DNA of 64,000 nucleotides, taken from assembly GCF_900094595.1 (NCBI RefSeq), contig NZ_FMAD01000002.1:310001-374000 (forward strand), in the 5' to 3' direction. This document shows positions 10,281 through 19,133 of this stretch, piece by piece. Position numbers and translations under genes: made by a program. The notes under the pieces were generated by a model, which saw only the letters and a list, made by a program, of their open reading frames with translations, did not search any database and was not told the origin of the DNA. Positions within the stretch are counted from its first letter, which is position 1. Every line of letters begins with the position of its first letter. The DNA is from Cupriavidus alkaliphilus. Its GTDB lineage: Bacteria; Pseudomonadota; Gammaproteobacteria; Burkholderiales; Burkholderiaceae.

Positions 10281-11270
10281 ATGTCGCCGCGCACGCCCAC
10301 GGCCGCCGAACTGGATGAAGCCGTCCGCCTGCTCGAGGCCGGGCAACTGGTCGCCTTCCCGACCGAGACCGTCTACGGCCTTGGCGCCGATGCAGAAAAC
10401 CCCGCGGCGGTCGGCCGCATCTTCGCGCTCAAGGGCAGGCCGTCGAACCATCCGGTGATCGTGCACGTGGTCGACGGCGCCGACATCGGCTACTGGACCG
10501 ACGACGTCCCCGCGGCCGCGCAGCAACTGATCGATGCCTTCTGGCCCGGCCCGCTGACGCTGATCCTGAAGCGCGCCGCGCATATCGACGCCGCCGTCGC
10601 CGGCGGGCAGGACAGCATCGGCCTGCGCTGCCCGTCGCATCCGGTGGCGCAGGCGCTGCTGTCGCGCTTCAAGCGCGGCCGCGGCGGCATTGCCGCACCT
10701 TCCGCCAACAAGTTCGGCCAGGTCAGCCCGACCACCGCGCAGCATGTGCGCGATGAATTCGGCGATGCGGTCTATGTGCTGGAGGGCGATGGCGTCGAGG
10801 TCGGCATCGAATCGACCATCGTCGACCTGTCGCGGCTGGACCAGGGCATCGGCCCGGTGCTGCTGCGCCCCGGTGCCGTCACGGTGGGGATGCTCGCGCA
10901 GGTGCTGGGCGAAGCCCCGCTGCCGCCGGACGCCGCGGCACCGCGCGCGTCGGGCACCCTGAAGGCCCATTACGCCCCCCACACGCCGCTGCTGCTGGCC
11001 GATGCACAGGCCGCTGCCGCGCGCCTGGAAGCGCTGCCGGTGGATGCCCGCGTGGCCTGGGTCGGGCGCGCGCCGCTGGCGGACCAGCGCTGCACCTGGG
11101 TGCAGGCTCCCGCCGACGCCAGCACCTACGCGCGCGAGCTGTACCGGCTGCTGCGCACGCTCGACAAGAAGGGCTATACGCAGCTGGTGTTCGAGATGCT
11201 GCCCGAGGGACAGGACTGGGCCGGTGTGCGCGACCGGCTGGAGCGGGCGGCGGCAGCGTTCGCCGGGTAG
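10281..11270 (+). CDS. sua5: Sua5-type L-threonylcarbamoyladenylate synthase
   Basis: This enzyme makes threonylcarbamoyl-AMP from threonine, bicarbonate and ATP, the first step of t6A modification of tRNAs reading ANN codons. The 329-residue protein has the YrdC core (FPTETVYGLGADA, ALKGRPSNHPVIVHV, CPSHPVAQALL, PSANKFGQVSPT, GIESTIVDL) followed by the extra Sua5 domain, linked through RASGTLKAHYAPHTP. That two-domain form distinguishes it from the shorter TsaC. GAAGGA precedes the ATG. The partner gene tsaE is in the same window at 37867. Confidence 0.93.
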   Translation: MSPRTPTAAELDEAVRLLEAGQLVAFPTETVYGLGADAENPAAVGRIFALKGRPSNHPVIVHVVDGADIGYWTDDVPAAAQQLIDAFWPGPLTLILKRAAHIDAAVAGGQDSIGLRCPSHPVAQALLSRFKRGRGGIAAPSANKFGQVSPTTAQHVRDEFGDAVYVLEGDGVEVGIESTIVDLSRLDQGIGPVLLRPGAVTVGMLAQVLGEAPLPPDAAAPRASGTLKAHYAPHTPLLLADAQAAAARLEALPVDARVAWVGRAPLADQRCTWVQAPADASTYARELYRLLRTLDKKGYTQLVFEMLPEGQDWAGVRDRLERAAAAFAG

Positions 11271-11367
11271 GGCGGGCGGCGGCTTGCCGCTCGCCTCACT
11301 TCGTCGATACGCCGGCACTCCCCAGTGGTCAGCCAGTTCGGTTGCTCTCGCTTACCGCCTGTGTGCT

Positions 11368-11391
11368 CCCTCTCCCGCGTGCGGGAGAGGG
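11368..11391. repeat. intergenic palindrome, REP-like family copy
   Basis: CCCTCTCCCGC and GCGGGAGAGGG flank a 2-base centre. It lies between the convergent sua5 and azlD genes. The same arms occur at 30954-30977, and a variant is at 8416-8445. Both this copy and the 30951 copy are preceded by TGCTCC or GCTCC. It may act as a two-way transcription or mRNA-end signal. Confidence 0.7.
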
Positions 11392-11434
11392 CCGGGGTGA
11401 GGGCAGGCGTATGCCAGGCACGCTGCCGTCGACA

Positions 11435-11761
11435 TTACCCCCCCAGCAACCGCAACGCCGTATACACCGCCATCCCCACCACGATCATCCCCACCATCTT
11501 GCGCGTCAGCAGGTAGAACACCGTCGCCGCCACGCCCGCCATCAGCTTGTAGTTCGAAAACGCCACGGTGAAATGCCCCTGCCAGGTCATCAGGTCCGGC
11601 AGGATGATGGCGGCCAGCGCTGCGGCCGGCGCATAGCGCAGCGCGCGCTGGATGCGGTCCGGCACGGTGATGTGCTCGCCGGCCATCAGGAACAGCGCGC
11701 GGGTGATCACGGTGACGACCGCCATGCCGACGAGCGCGATCCAGACTTCGGTATGGCTCAT
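11435..11761 (-). CDS. azlD: AzlD-family branched-chain amino acid export subunit
   Basis: AzlD is the small membrane partner of AzlC. Together they export branched-chain amino acids or analogues. The 108-residue protein has the typical MAVVTVITRALFLM start, the RALRYAPAAALAAIILPDL helix and two further hydrophobic segments (LMAGVAATVFYLLTRKMVGMI, MAVYTALRLLGG). The start at 11761 overlaps the azlC stop by four bases, a sign of translational coupling. A longer frame continues upstream but runs antisense through azlC. Confidence 0.92.
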   Translation of the reverse strand: MSHTEVWIALVGMAVVTVITRALFLMAGEHITVPDRIQRALRYAPAAALAAIILPDLMTWQGHFTVAFSNYKLMAGVAATVFYLLTRKMVGMIVVGMAVYTALRLLGG

Positions 11762-12594
11762 GCGCGGTCTCCGGGTACGTCCGCGGGCTCGGGTGCCGGC
11801 TTGGGTGCGGGCTTGGCGTGCGGTGCCTCCCTGCGCCGCTGGATGCCGCGCAGCGCGGCACGCGCGGCCAGTTCGTCGCTGGCCATGCCGGCGGCGATCG
11901 CGCCCACCACGGCCACCACCAGTCCGAGCCGGTATGGCAGGTCGAAGCACAGCAGCGCCAGCACCGCCGAAATCACCACCGCCATCAGCGTCGAGCGCGA
12001 ATTGATGGTGGCGATCATCACCGGGATCAGCGCCATGGTGCCGGCCAGCCCCAGCCCCCAGCTGTCGGGGAACAGGCTGGCCAGCACGATGCCGATGATC
12101 GACGACACCTGCCACATGCAGAAATTGGTCAGCGCCATGCCCCAGAAGTAGCCTTCCTTGCCGGGCTCATAGCCGGGCGTGCTGTACTTCTGCAGGAAGT
12201 AGACGAAATGCAGGTCGCCGTTGAAGAACCCCAGCACCGTGCGCCGCGCCAGCGTCAGGTAGCTGAAATGCGGCTGCATGCCGGCGCTGAAGATGACGAA
12301 GCGCAGGTTGACCATGGCCGCGGTCAGCCAGATGGTCCACAGCGGCAGCCCCGCGGCGAACAGCGGCAGCACCGCCAGCTGCGCCGAGCCGGCGTAGACC
12401 AGCAGCGACATGCCGATGGCCTCGGGCACGGTCAGCACGGATTTGCTCATGGCCACGCCCGTCACCAGGCCCCACGAAAATACCGCGGGCAGGGACGGGG
12501 CAAAGCGGCGCGCGCCGTCGATAAAACCGGCGCGTTCGGCCGGTGCGAAGCGATGCCAGAGGCGCAACCACACCGGGGGTTGTCGGGAAGTCAT
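11758..12594 (-). CDS. azlC: AzlC-family amino acid export permease
   Basis: AzlC is the larger subunit of the AzlCD branched-chain amino acid exporter in the inner membrane. The 278-residue protein shows the family features FIDGARRFAPSLPAVFSWGLVTGVAM, the LVYAGSAQLAVLPL helix and several further hydrophobic segments. The start MTSRQPPVW was chosen because further upstream the frame is low-complexity and unsupported; no clear ribosome-binding site is seen. The C-terminal 35 residues are hydrophilic, rich in proline, alanine and lysine. It is read into azlD with a 4-base overlap. Confidence 0.92.
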   Translation of the reverse strand: MTSRQPPVWLRLWHRFAPAERAGFIDGARRFAPSLPAVFSWGLVTGVAMSKSVLTVPEAIGMSLLVYAGSAQLAVLPLFAAGLPLWTIWLTAAMVNLRFVIFSAGMQPHFSYLTLARRTVLGFFNGDLHFVYFLQKYSTPGYEPGKEGYFWGMALTNFCMWQVSSIIGIVLASLFPDSWGLGLAGTMALIPVMIATINSRSTLMAVVISAVLALLCFDLPYRLGLVVAVVGAIAAGMASDELAARAALRGIQRRREAPHAKPAPKPAPEPADVPGDRA

Positions 12595-12783
12595 GTCAGA
12601 GGAAGGCGGGGGCGATGCGGCCCGGGGCCGAAGGCCGGCCCGGAAGGCTGCCGCCGCAGGACGCGGCCGGCACCCTGGCATTATAGGGTGGGATGGCGGG
12701 CTGGTAAGCGAGCGCTTAACAAAATGCCGCCGCGGCGTTGGCGGCAGGCCACGGCGCCGCGCCGCGGCCCGGCCGCAGCGGCG

Positions 12784-14397
12784 TCAGTGCGCCCCGCGGT
12801 ACACCCACTGCAGCAGCGCGTCGTGCGCCTCCTGCGCCTGCGCGGCGTTGGCATGGTTGATCATGCTCACCACCACGTAGCGGCCGCCTTCGGCGGCGTC
12901 GACGTAGCCGGCCAGCGCGCGCACATCGGCCAGCGTGCCGGTCTTCAGGTAGCCGCTGCCGGCTGCGCTGGCGCGGGTCAGGCGGTTGCGCAGCGTGCCG
13001 TCGACGCCCAGCACCGGCAGCGAGTCGATCAGCACCGGCCCGACCTGGCTGGCCGCGGCCTGCTGCAGCAGCCGCGCCATGTCATAGGCGCTGATGCGTT
13101 CCGCGCGCGACAGGCCCGAGCCGTTGTCGAGCACCAGGCCCGGCATGTCCAGCCCCTGACGCGCCAGCCAGCGCTGCACCACGCGGATCGAGCGGCCGGT
13201 GCTGGCGGGCCCGCCGCGGTCCATCTCGGCGCCGAGGGTCAGGAACAGCTGCCGCGCCATCACGTTGTTCGAGAACTTGTTGATGTCGCGCACGATATCG
13301 GCCAGCGGCAGGCCGTAGTGGCGCGCCAGCAGCACCGCGCCGCGCGGCACCTTGCCGCTGCGCAGCGCGGGCAGCCTGGCAAAGCGCCCGCCGGCGCGCT
13401 GCCACTCGGCGACAAAGCCGCCCCAGGTGAACTCCGCGTGCGACAGCGTGGCGATATTGAGCACGTGCTCGCCACAGTCGCTGGAATAGTCGCCCGAGAA
13501 CGAGGCCAGCACGGTGCCGTCGGCTTGCGGCAGCACGGTCGGGCTGGCGCTGCTCTGCCAGTCGCCGCAGCGGCCGTTGGTCAGGGTGAGGCGGTTGTCC
13601 AGCTTGAGCTGCGCCAGCTCCGGCGTGACGCTGACCGCCACGGTCTGCGAGGCCGGGTCCGGCGTCAGCGTGAACGACAGCGTCTTGAACGCGTACAGCA
13701 GCGCATCGGGCCCGACGTTGTAGGCGCGCTGCACCTCGCCGTCGATGGTGCCGTTGCTGTCCAGGCCATCGGCGAAGTAGCTGCGGTCGAGCACCAGGTC
13801 GCCGTTGATGGTGCTGGCGCCGGCGGCGCGCGCCCGCGCCACCAGCTTGGCCATTTCCTCGGGCACCAGCTTGGGATCGCCGTGGCCGCGCAGGTAGACG
13901 TTGCCGTTGACGGTGCCGTCGAAGCCTGGCTGCGCGTCGGCGTAGAGCGAGGTCTGCCAGCGGTAGTCCGGCCCGAGCAGCTGCAGGCCGGCGAAGGTGG
14001 TGACCAGCTTCATGGTCGAGGCCGGGTTCATCGGCTGCTGCGCGTTCCAGCTGGCGCGCGCGGTGGTGTCGCCCAGCCGCACCACGTAGAAGCTGGCGGC
14101 CGCGGCCGGCACGCCGGCGCGGCGCAGGGCCGCAGCTACCGGGGCGGGCACGCCGGCGCCGACCAGCGCCGGATCGGCGGCGGCCTTGGTGGCGGCTTTC
14201 GGCGCTTTGGCGGGCTTGGTGGCTTTGGTCGCCTTGGTCGCCTTGGCAGGCGGCTTGGCGTAGGCCGGTGTCAGTGCCGGGCCGCCGGCCAGCAGCACGG
14301 CGGCAAGGAGAGGCGAGAGCAGTGGCGACAGGCGGCGCAGCAGCGCGCCGGGTCGCGCTGCGGTGGGCGCGGCGAGGGTTCTTGGCATGGCGGCCAT
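12784..14397 (-). CDS. dacB: D-alanyl-D-alanine carboxypeptidase/endopeptidase (PBP4 type)
   Basis: DacB is a periplasmic low-molecular-weight penicillin-binding protein that trims peptide stems and crosslinks in peptidoglycan. The 537-residue protein carries the three active-site motifs: STMK at 127-130, SNN at 376-378 and KTG at 485-487. An N-terminal signal peptide runs to about residue 46. It is followed by a low-complexity linker rich in Lys, Ala, Thr and Pro (residues 47-73, repeated KAT units), which is unusual and may bind acidic wall polymers or only space the domain. An ATG three codons downstream (14388) could also start translation. Confidence 0.93.
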   Translation of the reverse strand: MAAMPRTLAAPTAARPGALLRRLSPLLSPLLAAVLLAGGPALTPAYAKPPAKATKATKATKPAKAPKAATKAAADPALVGAGVPAPVAAALRRAGVPAAAASFYVVRLGDTTARASWNAQQPMNPASTMKLVTTFAGLQLLGPDYRWQTSLYADAQPGFDGTVNGNVYLRGHGDPKLVPEEMAKLVARARAAGASTINGDLVLDRSYFADGLDSNGTIDGEVQRAYNVGPDALLYAFKTLSFTLTPDPASQTVAVSVTPELAQLKLDNRLTLTNGRCGDWQSSASPTVLPQADGTVLASFSGDYSSDCGEHVLNIATLSHAEFTWGGFVAEWQRAGGRFARLPALRSGKVPRGAVLLARHYGLPLADIVRDINKFSNNVMARQLFLTLGAEMDRGGPASTGRSIRVVQRWLARQGLDMPGLVLDNGSGLSRAERISAYDMARLLQQAAASQVGPVLIDSLPVLGVDGTLRNRLTRASAAGSGYLKTGTLADVRALAGYVDAAEGGRYVVVSMINHANAAQAQEAHDALLQWVYRGAH

Positions 14398-14448
14398 GTT
14401 AACGCATGGCCGTCCACAAGCGGATGACAGTTACGGCGGCGCGGCGGT

Positions 14449-15036
14449 TCAGCCGGCGCGCGGCGGCGCCAGCCGTGCCAGCAGGGCTTTCAGCGTGGCC
14501 TGCTCGGTTTCGCTGAGCGCCGAGCTGACGTGGGCATCGTGCGCCAGCACCGCCTGCGTGGCGGCTTCAAGCGTGCGGCGTCCGGCCGGGGTCAGCACCA
14601 GGCTGTAGGCGCGCCGGTCGGCCGCGGCGGGGCGCCGCGCCACCAGCTTCATGGCTTCAAGCGCATCCACCAGCAGCACCGCGCCGGAGCGCGCGATGCC
14701 CAGGATCTGCGCCAGCTCGGTCAGCTTCAGGTGCGGGTTGCGCGAGATGATCACCAGCGCCGAGAAGCGCGGCGGGGTGATCTGCCACTGCGCCAGCGAC
14801 TGCACGAAGTCTTCGTAGATGCGGATCTGCGCGCGGCGGATGGCGTAGCCGACCAGGTTGTCGAGCACGCCGTAGTCGATGTTCGGCACATGCGGGTCGA
14901 AGCCGCCACCGGCACCGTCGCCGGCGGCCGGGTCGGGCGCCAGCGCATCGCGCGTCCTGCGCCGCGCGGGGGCTGCGGCGGTGCGGGCCCGCCGCGCGGG
15001 GGTGGCGGGCGATGTGGCGGATGCGTCGGGAATCAT
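14449..15036 (-). CDS. MarR-family transcriptional regulator
   Basis: This 195-residue protein has a winged helix-turn-helix of the MarR type: LKLTELAQILGIARSGAVLLVDALEAMKLVARRPAAADRR covers the recognition helices and wing. The first 45 residues are rich in Ala, Arg and Pro and probably disordered. Its ATG overlaps the stop codon of the upstream periplasmic binding protein by four bases, so the two are translated together. The regulator may sense the same compound that the binding protein captures, for example an aromatic acid, but this is inference. Confidence 0.88.
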   Translation of the reverse strand: MIPDASATSPATPARRARTAAAPARRRTRDALAPDPAAGDGAGGGFDPHVPNIDYGVLDNLVGYAIRRAQIRIYEDFVQSLAQWQITPPRFSALVIISRNPHLKLTELAQILGIARSGAVLLVDALEAMKLVARRPAAADRRAYSLVLTPAGRRTLEAATQAVLAHDAHVSSALSETEQATLKALLARLAPPRAG

Positions 15037-16184
15037 TTGAGCAGTTTCCAGTTGCCGTTCTCTATTGTCACCATAACCCGACCACGCTGGTCAAAGCCAT
15101 AGTGGTCTTGCGCACTGAAGTTCAGCACCCCGTGCGAGACCACGATGTCGCGCTCGGTTTCCAGCGCGTGGCGCAGCGCCTGGCGGAAGGCCGGCGTGCC
15201 GGGGCGGGCCTGCTTCAGCGCCACCGGCACGATGCGCTCCAGCACCAGCCCGGCATCGTAGGCGTGGGCGCCGAACTGCGTGCGGGTCTCGGCCCCGTAC
15301 TGCTTTTCATAGCGGGTGACGTAGTCCAGCCCGGGCTTGCGCACCGGATCGCCGGCGGGCAGTTGCTCCGGCACGATCACCGGGCCGGCGGGCAGGATCG
15401 CGCCGTTGACCAGGCGCCCGCCGATGCGGATCAGGTCTTTGGTGGCCGCGCCATGGGTCTGGTAGAGGGTGCCGCCGTAGCCGCGCTCGCGCAGCGTGGT
15501 GTGCGGCAGCGCCGCGCCGGTGCCGGCGCCGGCGATCAGGATCGCATCGGGTTTGGCGGCGATCAGCTTGAGCGCCTGCGCGGTCACGCTGGTGTCGGCG
15601 CGGCCGTAGCGCTCGGTGGCGATCAGGCGGATGCCGTTGGCGGTGGCGGCGGCGGTGAAATCCTTCAGCCAGGTCTCGCCGTAGGCATCGGCAAAGCCGA
15701 TGAAGCCGATGGTCTTGACGCCCTGGGTCTTGGCGGTGGCGGCCACGGCATTGGCCATCAGCCGCACCGGCTGCGCCAGCCGGAAGGTCCAGGCGCCGCG
15801 CCCGGGCTTCAGCTCGATCGGCGAGAACGCCAGCTGCACGGTCTGGGCTTCGTCGGCGACCTCGGCAATCGCGATCGACGGCGCCACCGCGGATGAGCCC
15901 AGGATGATGTCGACCTTGTCCTCGGCGACGAAGCGGCGCGCGACCTTGGCACCCTGGGTGGGATCGGAAGCGTCGTCCAGCACGATGTAGCGCACCGGCT
16001 CACCGCCGATCTTCTGCGGCAGGTAGGCCAGCGAGTTTTTCTGCGGGATGCCCAGCGAAGCGGACGGGCCGGTGGTCGACAGGCTGACGCCGACGGTGAT
16101 GTCGGCGCGGGCGGTGGCGGCGGCGAAGGTTACGGCGATGCCGAGTGCGAGGCGGGTGAGCCTGGCCGGGGGGTGAAACGCCAT
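15033..16184 (-). CDS. periplasmic ligand-binding protein of the branched-chain amino acid ABC type
   Basis: This is a 383-residue exported type I periplasmic binding protein (LivJ/HisJ-like class). A signal peptide ends near ATARA (about residue 26). The mature protein begins DITVGVSLSTTGPSASLG and shows the family segments VDIILGSSAVAPSIAIAEVA, KTIGFIGFADAYGE and the KPDAILIAGAGTGAALP loop. A GAGGAGA site precedes the ATG. No permease or ATPase genes of the ABC system lie nearby, so it either serves a system elsewhere or acts as a sensor for the coupled MarR gene. Confidence 0.9.
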   Translation of the reverse strand: MAFHPPARLTRLALGIAVTFAAATARADITVGVSLSTTGPSASLGIPQKNSLAYLPQKIGGEPVRYIVLDDASDPTQGAKVARRFVAEDKVDIILGSSAVAPSIAIAEVADEAQTVQLAFSPIELKPGRGAWTFRLAQPVRLMANAVAATAKTQGVKTIGFIGFADAYGETWLKDFTAAATANGIRLIATERYGRADTSVTAQALKLIAAKPDAILIAGAGTGAALPHTTLRERGYGGTLYQTHGAATKDLIRIGGRLVNGAILPAGPVIVPEQLPAGDPVRKPGLDYVTRYEKQYGAETRTQFGAHAYDAGLVLERIVPVALKQARPGTPAFRQALRHALETERDIVVSHGVLNFSAQDHYGFDQRGRVMVTIENGNWKLLK

Positions 16185-16249
16185 GGGAGTTCTCCTCGAT
16201 GCTGAATGATCTTATGTGTTTTCAATCCCCGTCGGTGTAATCCCTCGGG

Positions 16250-17503
16250 TTACGCCTTGCCCTGCATCGACTGCCGGTCGAAACCCGCCAGCTGCTTGTA
16301 CCGCAGCGAGATCGCTTCCAGCTCCGCGCGCGGGATCACCTGGTCGATATCGCTGAAGCCCTGTGGCGCGCGCTCCTCGGCCAGCTGCATCACCTGCTCG
16401 GGCCCGTTCATGCGGTTGCGCAGCACGATGCCGGCGGTGCGCGGCAGGCGCTCGGCCTCGTATTCGCGCAGCGCGTAGCCGGTGTCGCGGGTGCCGAGCA
16501 GGCTGTCGACCAGGTAGCGCGCGTCGAGGATGGCCTGGGCGCTGCCGTTGGAGCCGATCGGGTACATCGGGTGCGCGGCGTCGCCCAGCAGCGTGACGCG
16601 GTCGAAGGTCCAGCGCGGCAGCGGATCCTTGTCGACCATCGGGAATTCGTAGATGGCTTCGGCGCCGTCGATCAGCGCGGGGAGGTCGATCCAGTCCCAC
16701 TGCCAGCCGGCAAACCGCGCGCGAAACACGGATTTATCGACCTGCTTGTTCCAGTCGCTGCGCGGCGGGGTGTCGGGCACGCTGTCGGGCACGCGCAGCT
16801 CGGCGATCCAGTTGACCAGCGAGCGGCCCTGGCGGCGCAGCGGTTCGGAGATGGGGTAGGCGACGAACTTCTGGTCCTGGTGCCCGGCCATGAACATCGA
16901 GCGGCCATCCAGGTAGGGCGGCGCCTCGGTCACCGCGCGCCACAGCAGCCGGCGCGAGAAGCGCGGCAGGTCGCCGGCGGGATAGAAATGGCGGCGCACC
17001 GCCGAATGGATGCCGTCGGCGCCGACCAGCACGTCGGCGCTGGACTCGACTTCGGCGTTGTCGCCGCGGCGGCGCAGCACGAAGCGCGCCTGTCCCTGCG
17101 CGCCGGTATCCAGCACGGACTCGAAGCTGTGGCCGGTATGGACCGCAGCGGGGCCCAGGCGCTCGACCACGGTGCGGTGCAGCAGCATCTGGAATTCGCC
17201 GCGATGGATCGAGAACTGCGGCCAGTCATAGCCGGCGGCCAGCCCGCGCGGCTCATGCCAGATGCGCTGGCCCAGCTTGTTGTAGTACGACAGCGATGAG
17301 GTCTCGACCGCGATCGCGGCGAGCGCATCGCGCAGGCCCAGCTCGGACAGCACGCGCACCGCGTGCGGCAGCAGGTTGATGCCGACACCCAGCGGACGCA
17401 GCGTTTCGCTGGCCTCCCAGACCTCGGCCTCGATGCCGTGGCGGTGGCACAGCAGCGCCAGCGTCAGGCCGCCGATGCCGCCCCCGGCGATTGCGATCTT
17501 CAT
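16250..17503 (-). CDS. FAD-dependent monooxygenase (salicylate hydroxylase-like)
   Basis: This 417-residue flavoprotein is a class A aromatic monooxygenase, likely hydroxylating an aromatic or heterocyclic acid with NAD(P)H and oxygen. The FAD Rossmann motif GGGIGG is at residues 7-12, the middle GADGIHSAVRR motif binds FAD and NAD(P)H, and GDAAHPMYPIGSNG is at about 307-320. The MYPIGSNG form resembles flavin-dependent oxidoreductases annotated near aromatic catabolism genes. The start at 17503 has a GGGGAGA site. Upstream frame continues but lies antisense to the PACE gene. The substrate is unknown. Confidence 0.9.
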   Translation of the reverse strand: MKIAIAGGGIGGLTLALLCHRHGIEAEVWEASETLRPLGVGINLLPHAVRVLSELGLRDALAAIAVETSSLSYYNKLGQRIWHEPRGLAAGYDWPQFSIHRGEFQMLLHRTVVERLGPAAVHTGHSFESVLDTGAQGQARFVLRRRGDNAEVESSADVLVGADGIHSAVRRHFYPAGDLPRFSRRLLWRAVTEAPPYLDGRSMFMAGHQDQKFVAYPISEPLRRQGRSLVNWIAELRVPDSVPDTPPRSDWNKQVDKSVFRARFAGWQWDWIDLPALIDGAEAIYEFPMVDKDPLPRWTFDRVTLLGDAAHPMYPIGSNGSAQAILDARYLVDSLLGTRDTGYALREYEAERLPRTAGIVLRNRMNGPEQVMQLAEERAPQGFSDIDQVIPRAELEAISLRYKQLAGFDRQSMQGKA

Positions 17504-17572
17504 TGGTGTCTCCCCGCGTACAGGTCGTGCCGGGGGCCGCGCGCAGGGCGCCGCCGCCGGCGGATCGAATTT

Positions 17573-17607
17573 GTTATGGAGTATAACGATTCGACCGGTG
17601 GCGGCAA
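17573..17607 (-). promoter_or_regulatory. candidate promoter and operator of the flavin monooxygenase gene
   Basis: On the minus strand TTGCCG (17602-17607) and TATACT (17580-17585) are separated by 16 bases, a plausible sigma-70 promoter about 75 bases before the start codon. The -10 lies inside a perfect inverted repeat GTTAT-N5-ATAAC (17573-17587), which would suit a repressor of the GntR or MarR type. Confidence 0.45.
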
Positions 17608-17657
17608 GACGGGAAAGACCCCGGCCACTGGCACCCGGGGTCGGGAAAAACCCGCGC

Positions 17658-18122
17658 TCAGCCCAGCGCGGCGCTTTCCGGCTTGGCTTGGGAGGTGGCC
17701 GGGGCCTTGAGCGACGGCACCGGGAACACGATGTCGTAGAGCCAGTTGTACACCAGCGCGTAGACCATGTAGAAGCCTGCCACGGCGATGTCCATGATGA
17801 GCGCGTCGACCAGGCTGATATCGAGGTACCACGCCAGCGACGGCAGGAACACCACCAACAGGCCCAGTTCAAACAGCAGCGCGTGCAGCACCCGCACCGG
17901 CACCGACTTGCGCAGCTGGCCGGTGAAACGCAGCATGCCCTTGTCGAACAGCACGTTGTACAGGTAGTTCCAGCCGGTGGCGATCAGCGAGGCGACCGCG
18001 CCGATCAGCCCCATCTGGTGCAGTTCATAGCCGAAGGCCCAGCTCGCCAGCGGGGCGAAGATCAGCAGGCCGACCACCTCGAAGCCAACGGCATGGCGGA
18101 TCCGGTCCCAGGTATTGCGCAT
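17658..18122 (-). CDS. PACE-family small multidrug efflux transporter
   Basis: PACE (proteobacterial antimicrobial compound efflux) proteins export cationic biocides such as chlorhexidine or, naturally, short diamines, using proton exchange. The 154-residue protein has two tandem bacterial transmembrane pair domains with four helices. The RIRHAVGFEVVGLL segment carries the family's conserved membrane glutamate, and the WNYLYNVLFDKG and YNWLYDIVFP motifs end the two halves. The C-terminal tail is hydrophilic. It is divergent from a LysR gene across 108 bases, an arrangement typical of LysR-controlled PACE genes. Confidence 0.9.
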   Translation of the reverse strand: MRNTWDRIRHAVGFEVVGLLIFAPLASWAFGYELHQMGLIGAVASLIATGWNYLYNVLFDKGMLRFTGQLRKSVPVRVLHALLFELGLLVVFLPSLAWYLDISLVDALIMDIAVAGFYMVYALVYNWLYDIVFPVPSLKAPATSQAKPESAALG

Positions 18123-18157
18123 GGTTTCTCCTTGCGGGCAAGCACGATGGGGCCTAG

Positions 18158-18211
18158 TCTATCTGCTGGGCAGGGATTGCCAAGTTGGATACTATCGGTT
18201 TAACAGATAGA
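18158..18211. promoter_or_regulatory. candidate LysR operator between PACE gene and lysR
   Basis: A LysR-type ATC-N9-GAT site lies at 18194-18208, within CTATC-N9-GATAG. A further inverted copy, TCTATCTG (18158-18165) against CAGATAGA (18204-18211), marks a second half-site. Recognition and activation half-sites about 40 bases apart are the usual layout for LysR-controlled divergent promoters. Confidence 0.55.
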
Positions 18212-18230
18212 TGATGGGGCGGAGGTACCA

Positions 18231-19133
18231 ATGAGTCTCTCGCTGGAGCAATTGCAGGCCTTTGTCGCGGCGGCCGACACGGGCTCGTTCTCGGCCGCCG
18301 CGCGCCGGCTCGGCAAGGCCCAGTCGGTGGTCAGCGCGGCCGTGTCCAACCTCGAGATCGATGCCGGCAACGCGCTGTTCGACCGCAGCGGCCGCTACCC
18401 GGTGCTGACCCCGGCCGGCGAGCGCCTGCTGGCCGAGGCGCGCGTGATCCTGGAGCGCTGCGAGCATTTCCGCGGCGTGGCCAAGAGCCTGGGCGAGGGC
18501 GTCGAGACGCGGCTGGTGCTGGCGGTCGACGAGCTCTATCCGGAAGAGACGCTGGGCGCGCTGCTGGTGGAGTTTTCCGGGCGCTTCCCGGCGGTCGAGC
18601 TGGAACTGCTGTTCCCGCTGATGGAGGACGTCAGCCGGCTGGTGCTGGCGGGGGGTGCCGACCTCGGCATCATGTGGCGCCAGGAGGTGCTGCCGCCAGA
18701 GCTGGGCTTCCATGCGCTCGGCTGGATGCCGATGCAGATCCTGTGCGCGCCCGACCATCCGCTGGCGTCGCAGCGGGTCGACTGGGAAGAGCTCAAGCGC
18801 TACCGCCAGCTGATGGTCGCGACCCGCACCGACAGCGAGGAAAAGATGCGCCTGCGCGTCGCCGCCGACGTGTGGTGGGTGGAAAGCCAGTGGGTGATCG
18901 TCGAGCTGGTCAAGCGCGGCCTGGGCTGGGCCTTCGTGCCGTGGCACGTGGTCGCCAATTCGCCTGCCGCGGCGCAGCTGGTGTCGCCGCCGCTGGCGTT
19001 CCAGCAGCAGGACTGGCCGGTGGCGATGGAGCTGGTCTGGCACAAGCAGCGGCCGCTGGGCAAGGCCGCCACCTGGCTGCGCGAGCGCATCTGCGCGCAG
19101 TCGCTACCAAGCGCGCCGCAGCGCGGCGCCTAG
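18231..19133 (+). CDS. LysR-family transcriptional regulator
   Basis: This 300-residue LysR-type regulator has an N-terminal winged helix-turn-helix (LEQLQAFVAAADTGSFSAAARRLGKAQSVVSAAVSNLE) and a periplasmic-binding-like effector domain. It is divergent from the PACE efflux gene and probably activates it in response to a transported compound. GGAGG lies seven bases before the ATG. Its stop codon overlaps that of the convergent outer-membrane lipoprotein gene by four bases. Confidence 0.92.
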   Translation: MSLSLEQLQAFVAAADTGSFSAAARRLGKAQSVVSAAVSNLEIDAGNALFDRSGRYPVLTPAGERLLAEARVILERCEHFRGVAKSLGEGVETRLVLAVDELYPEETLGALLVEFSGRFPAVELELLFPLMEDVSRLVLAGGADLGIMWRQEVLPPELGFHALGWMPMQILCAPDHPLASQRVDWEELKRYRQLMVATRTDSEEKMRLRVAADVWWVESQWVIVELVKRGLGWAFVPWHVVANSPAAAQLVSPPLAFQQQDWPVAMELVWHKQRPLGKAATWLRERICAQSLPSAPQRGA

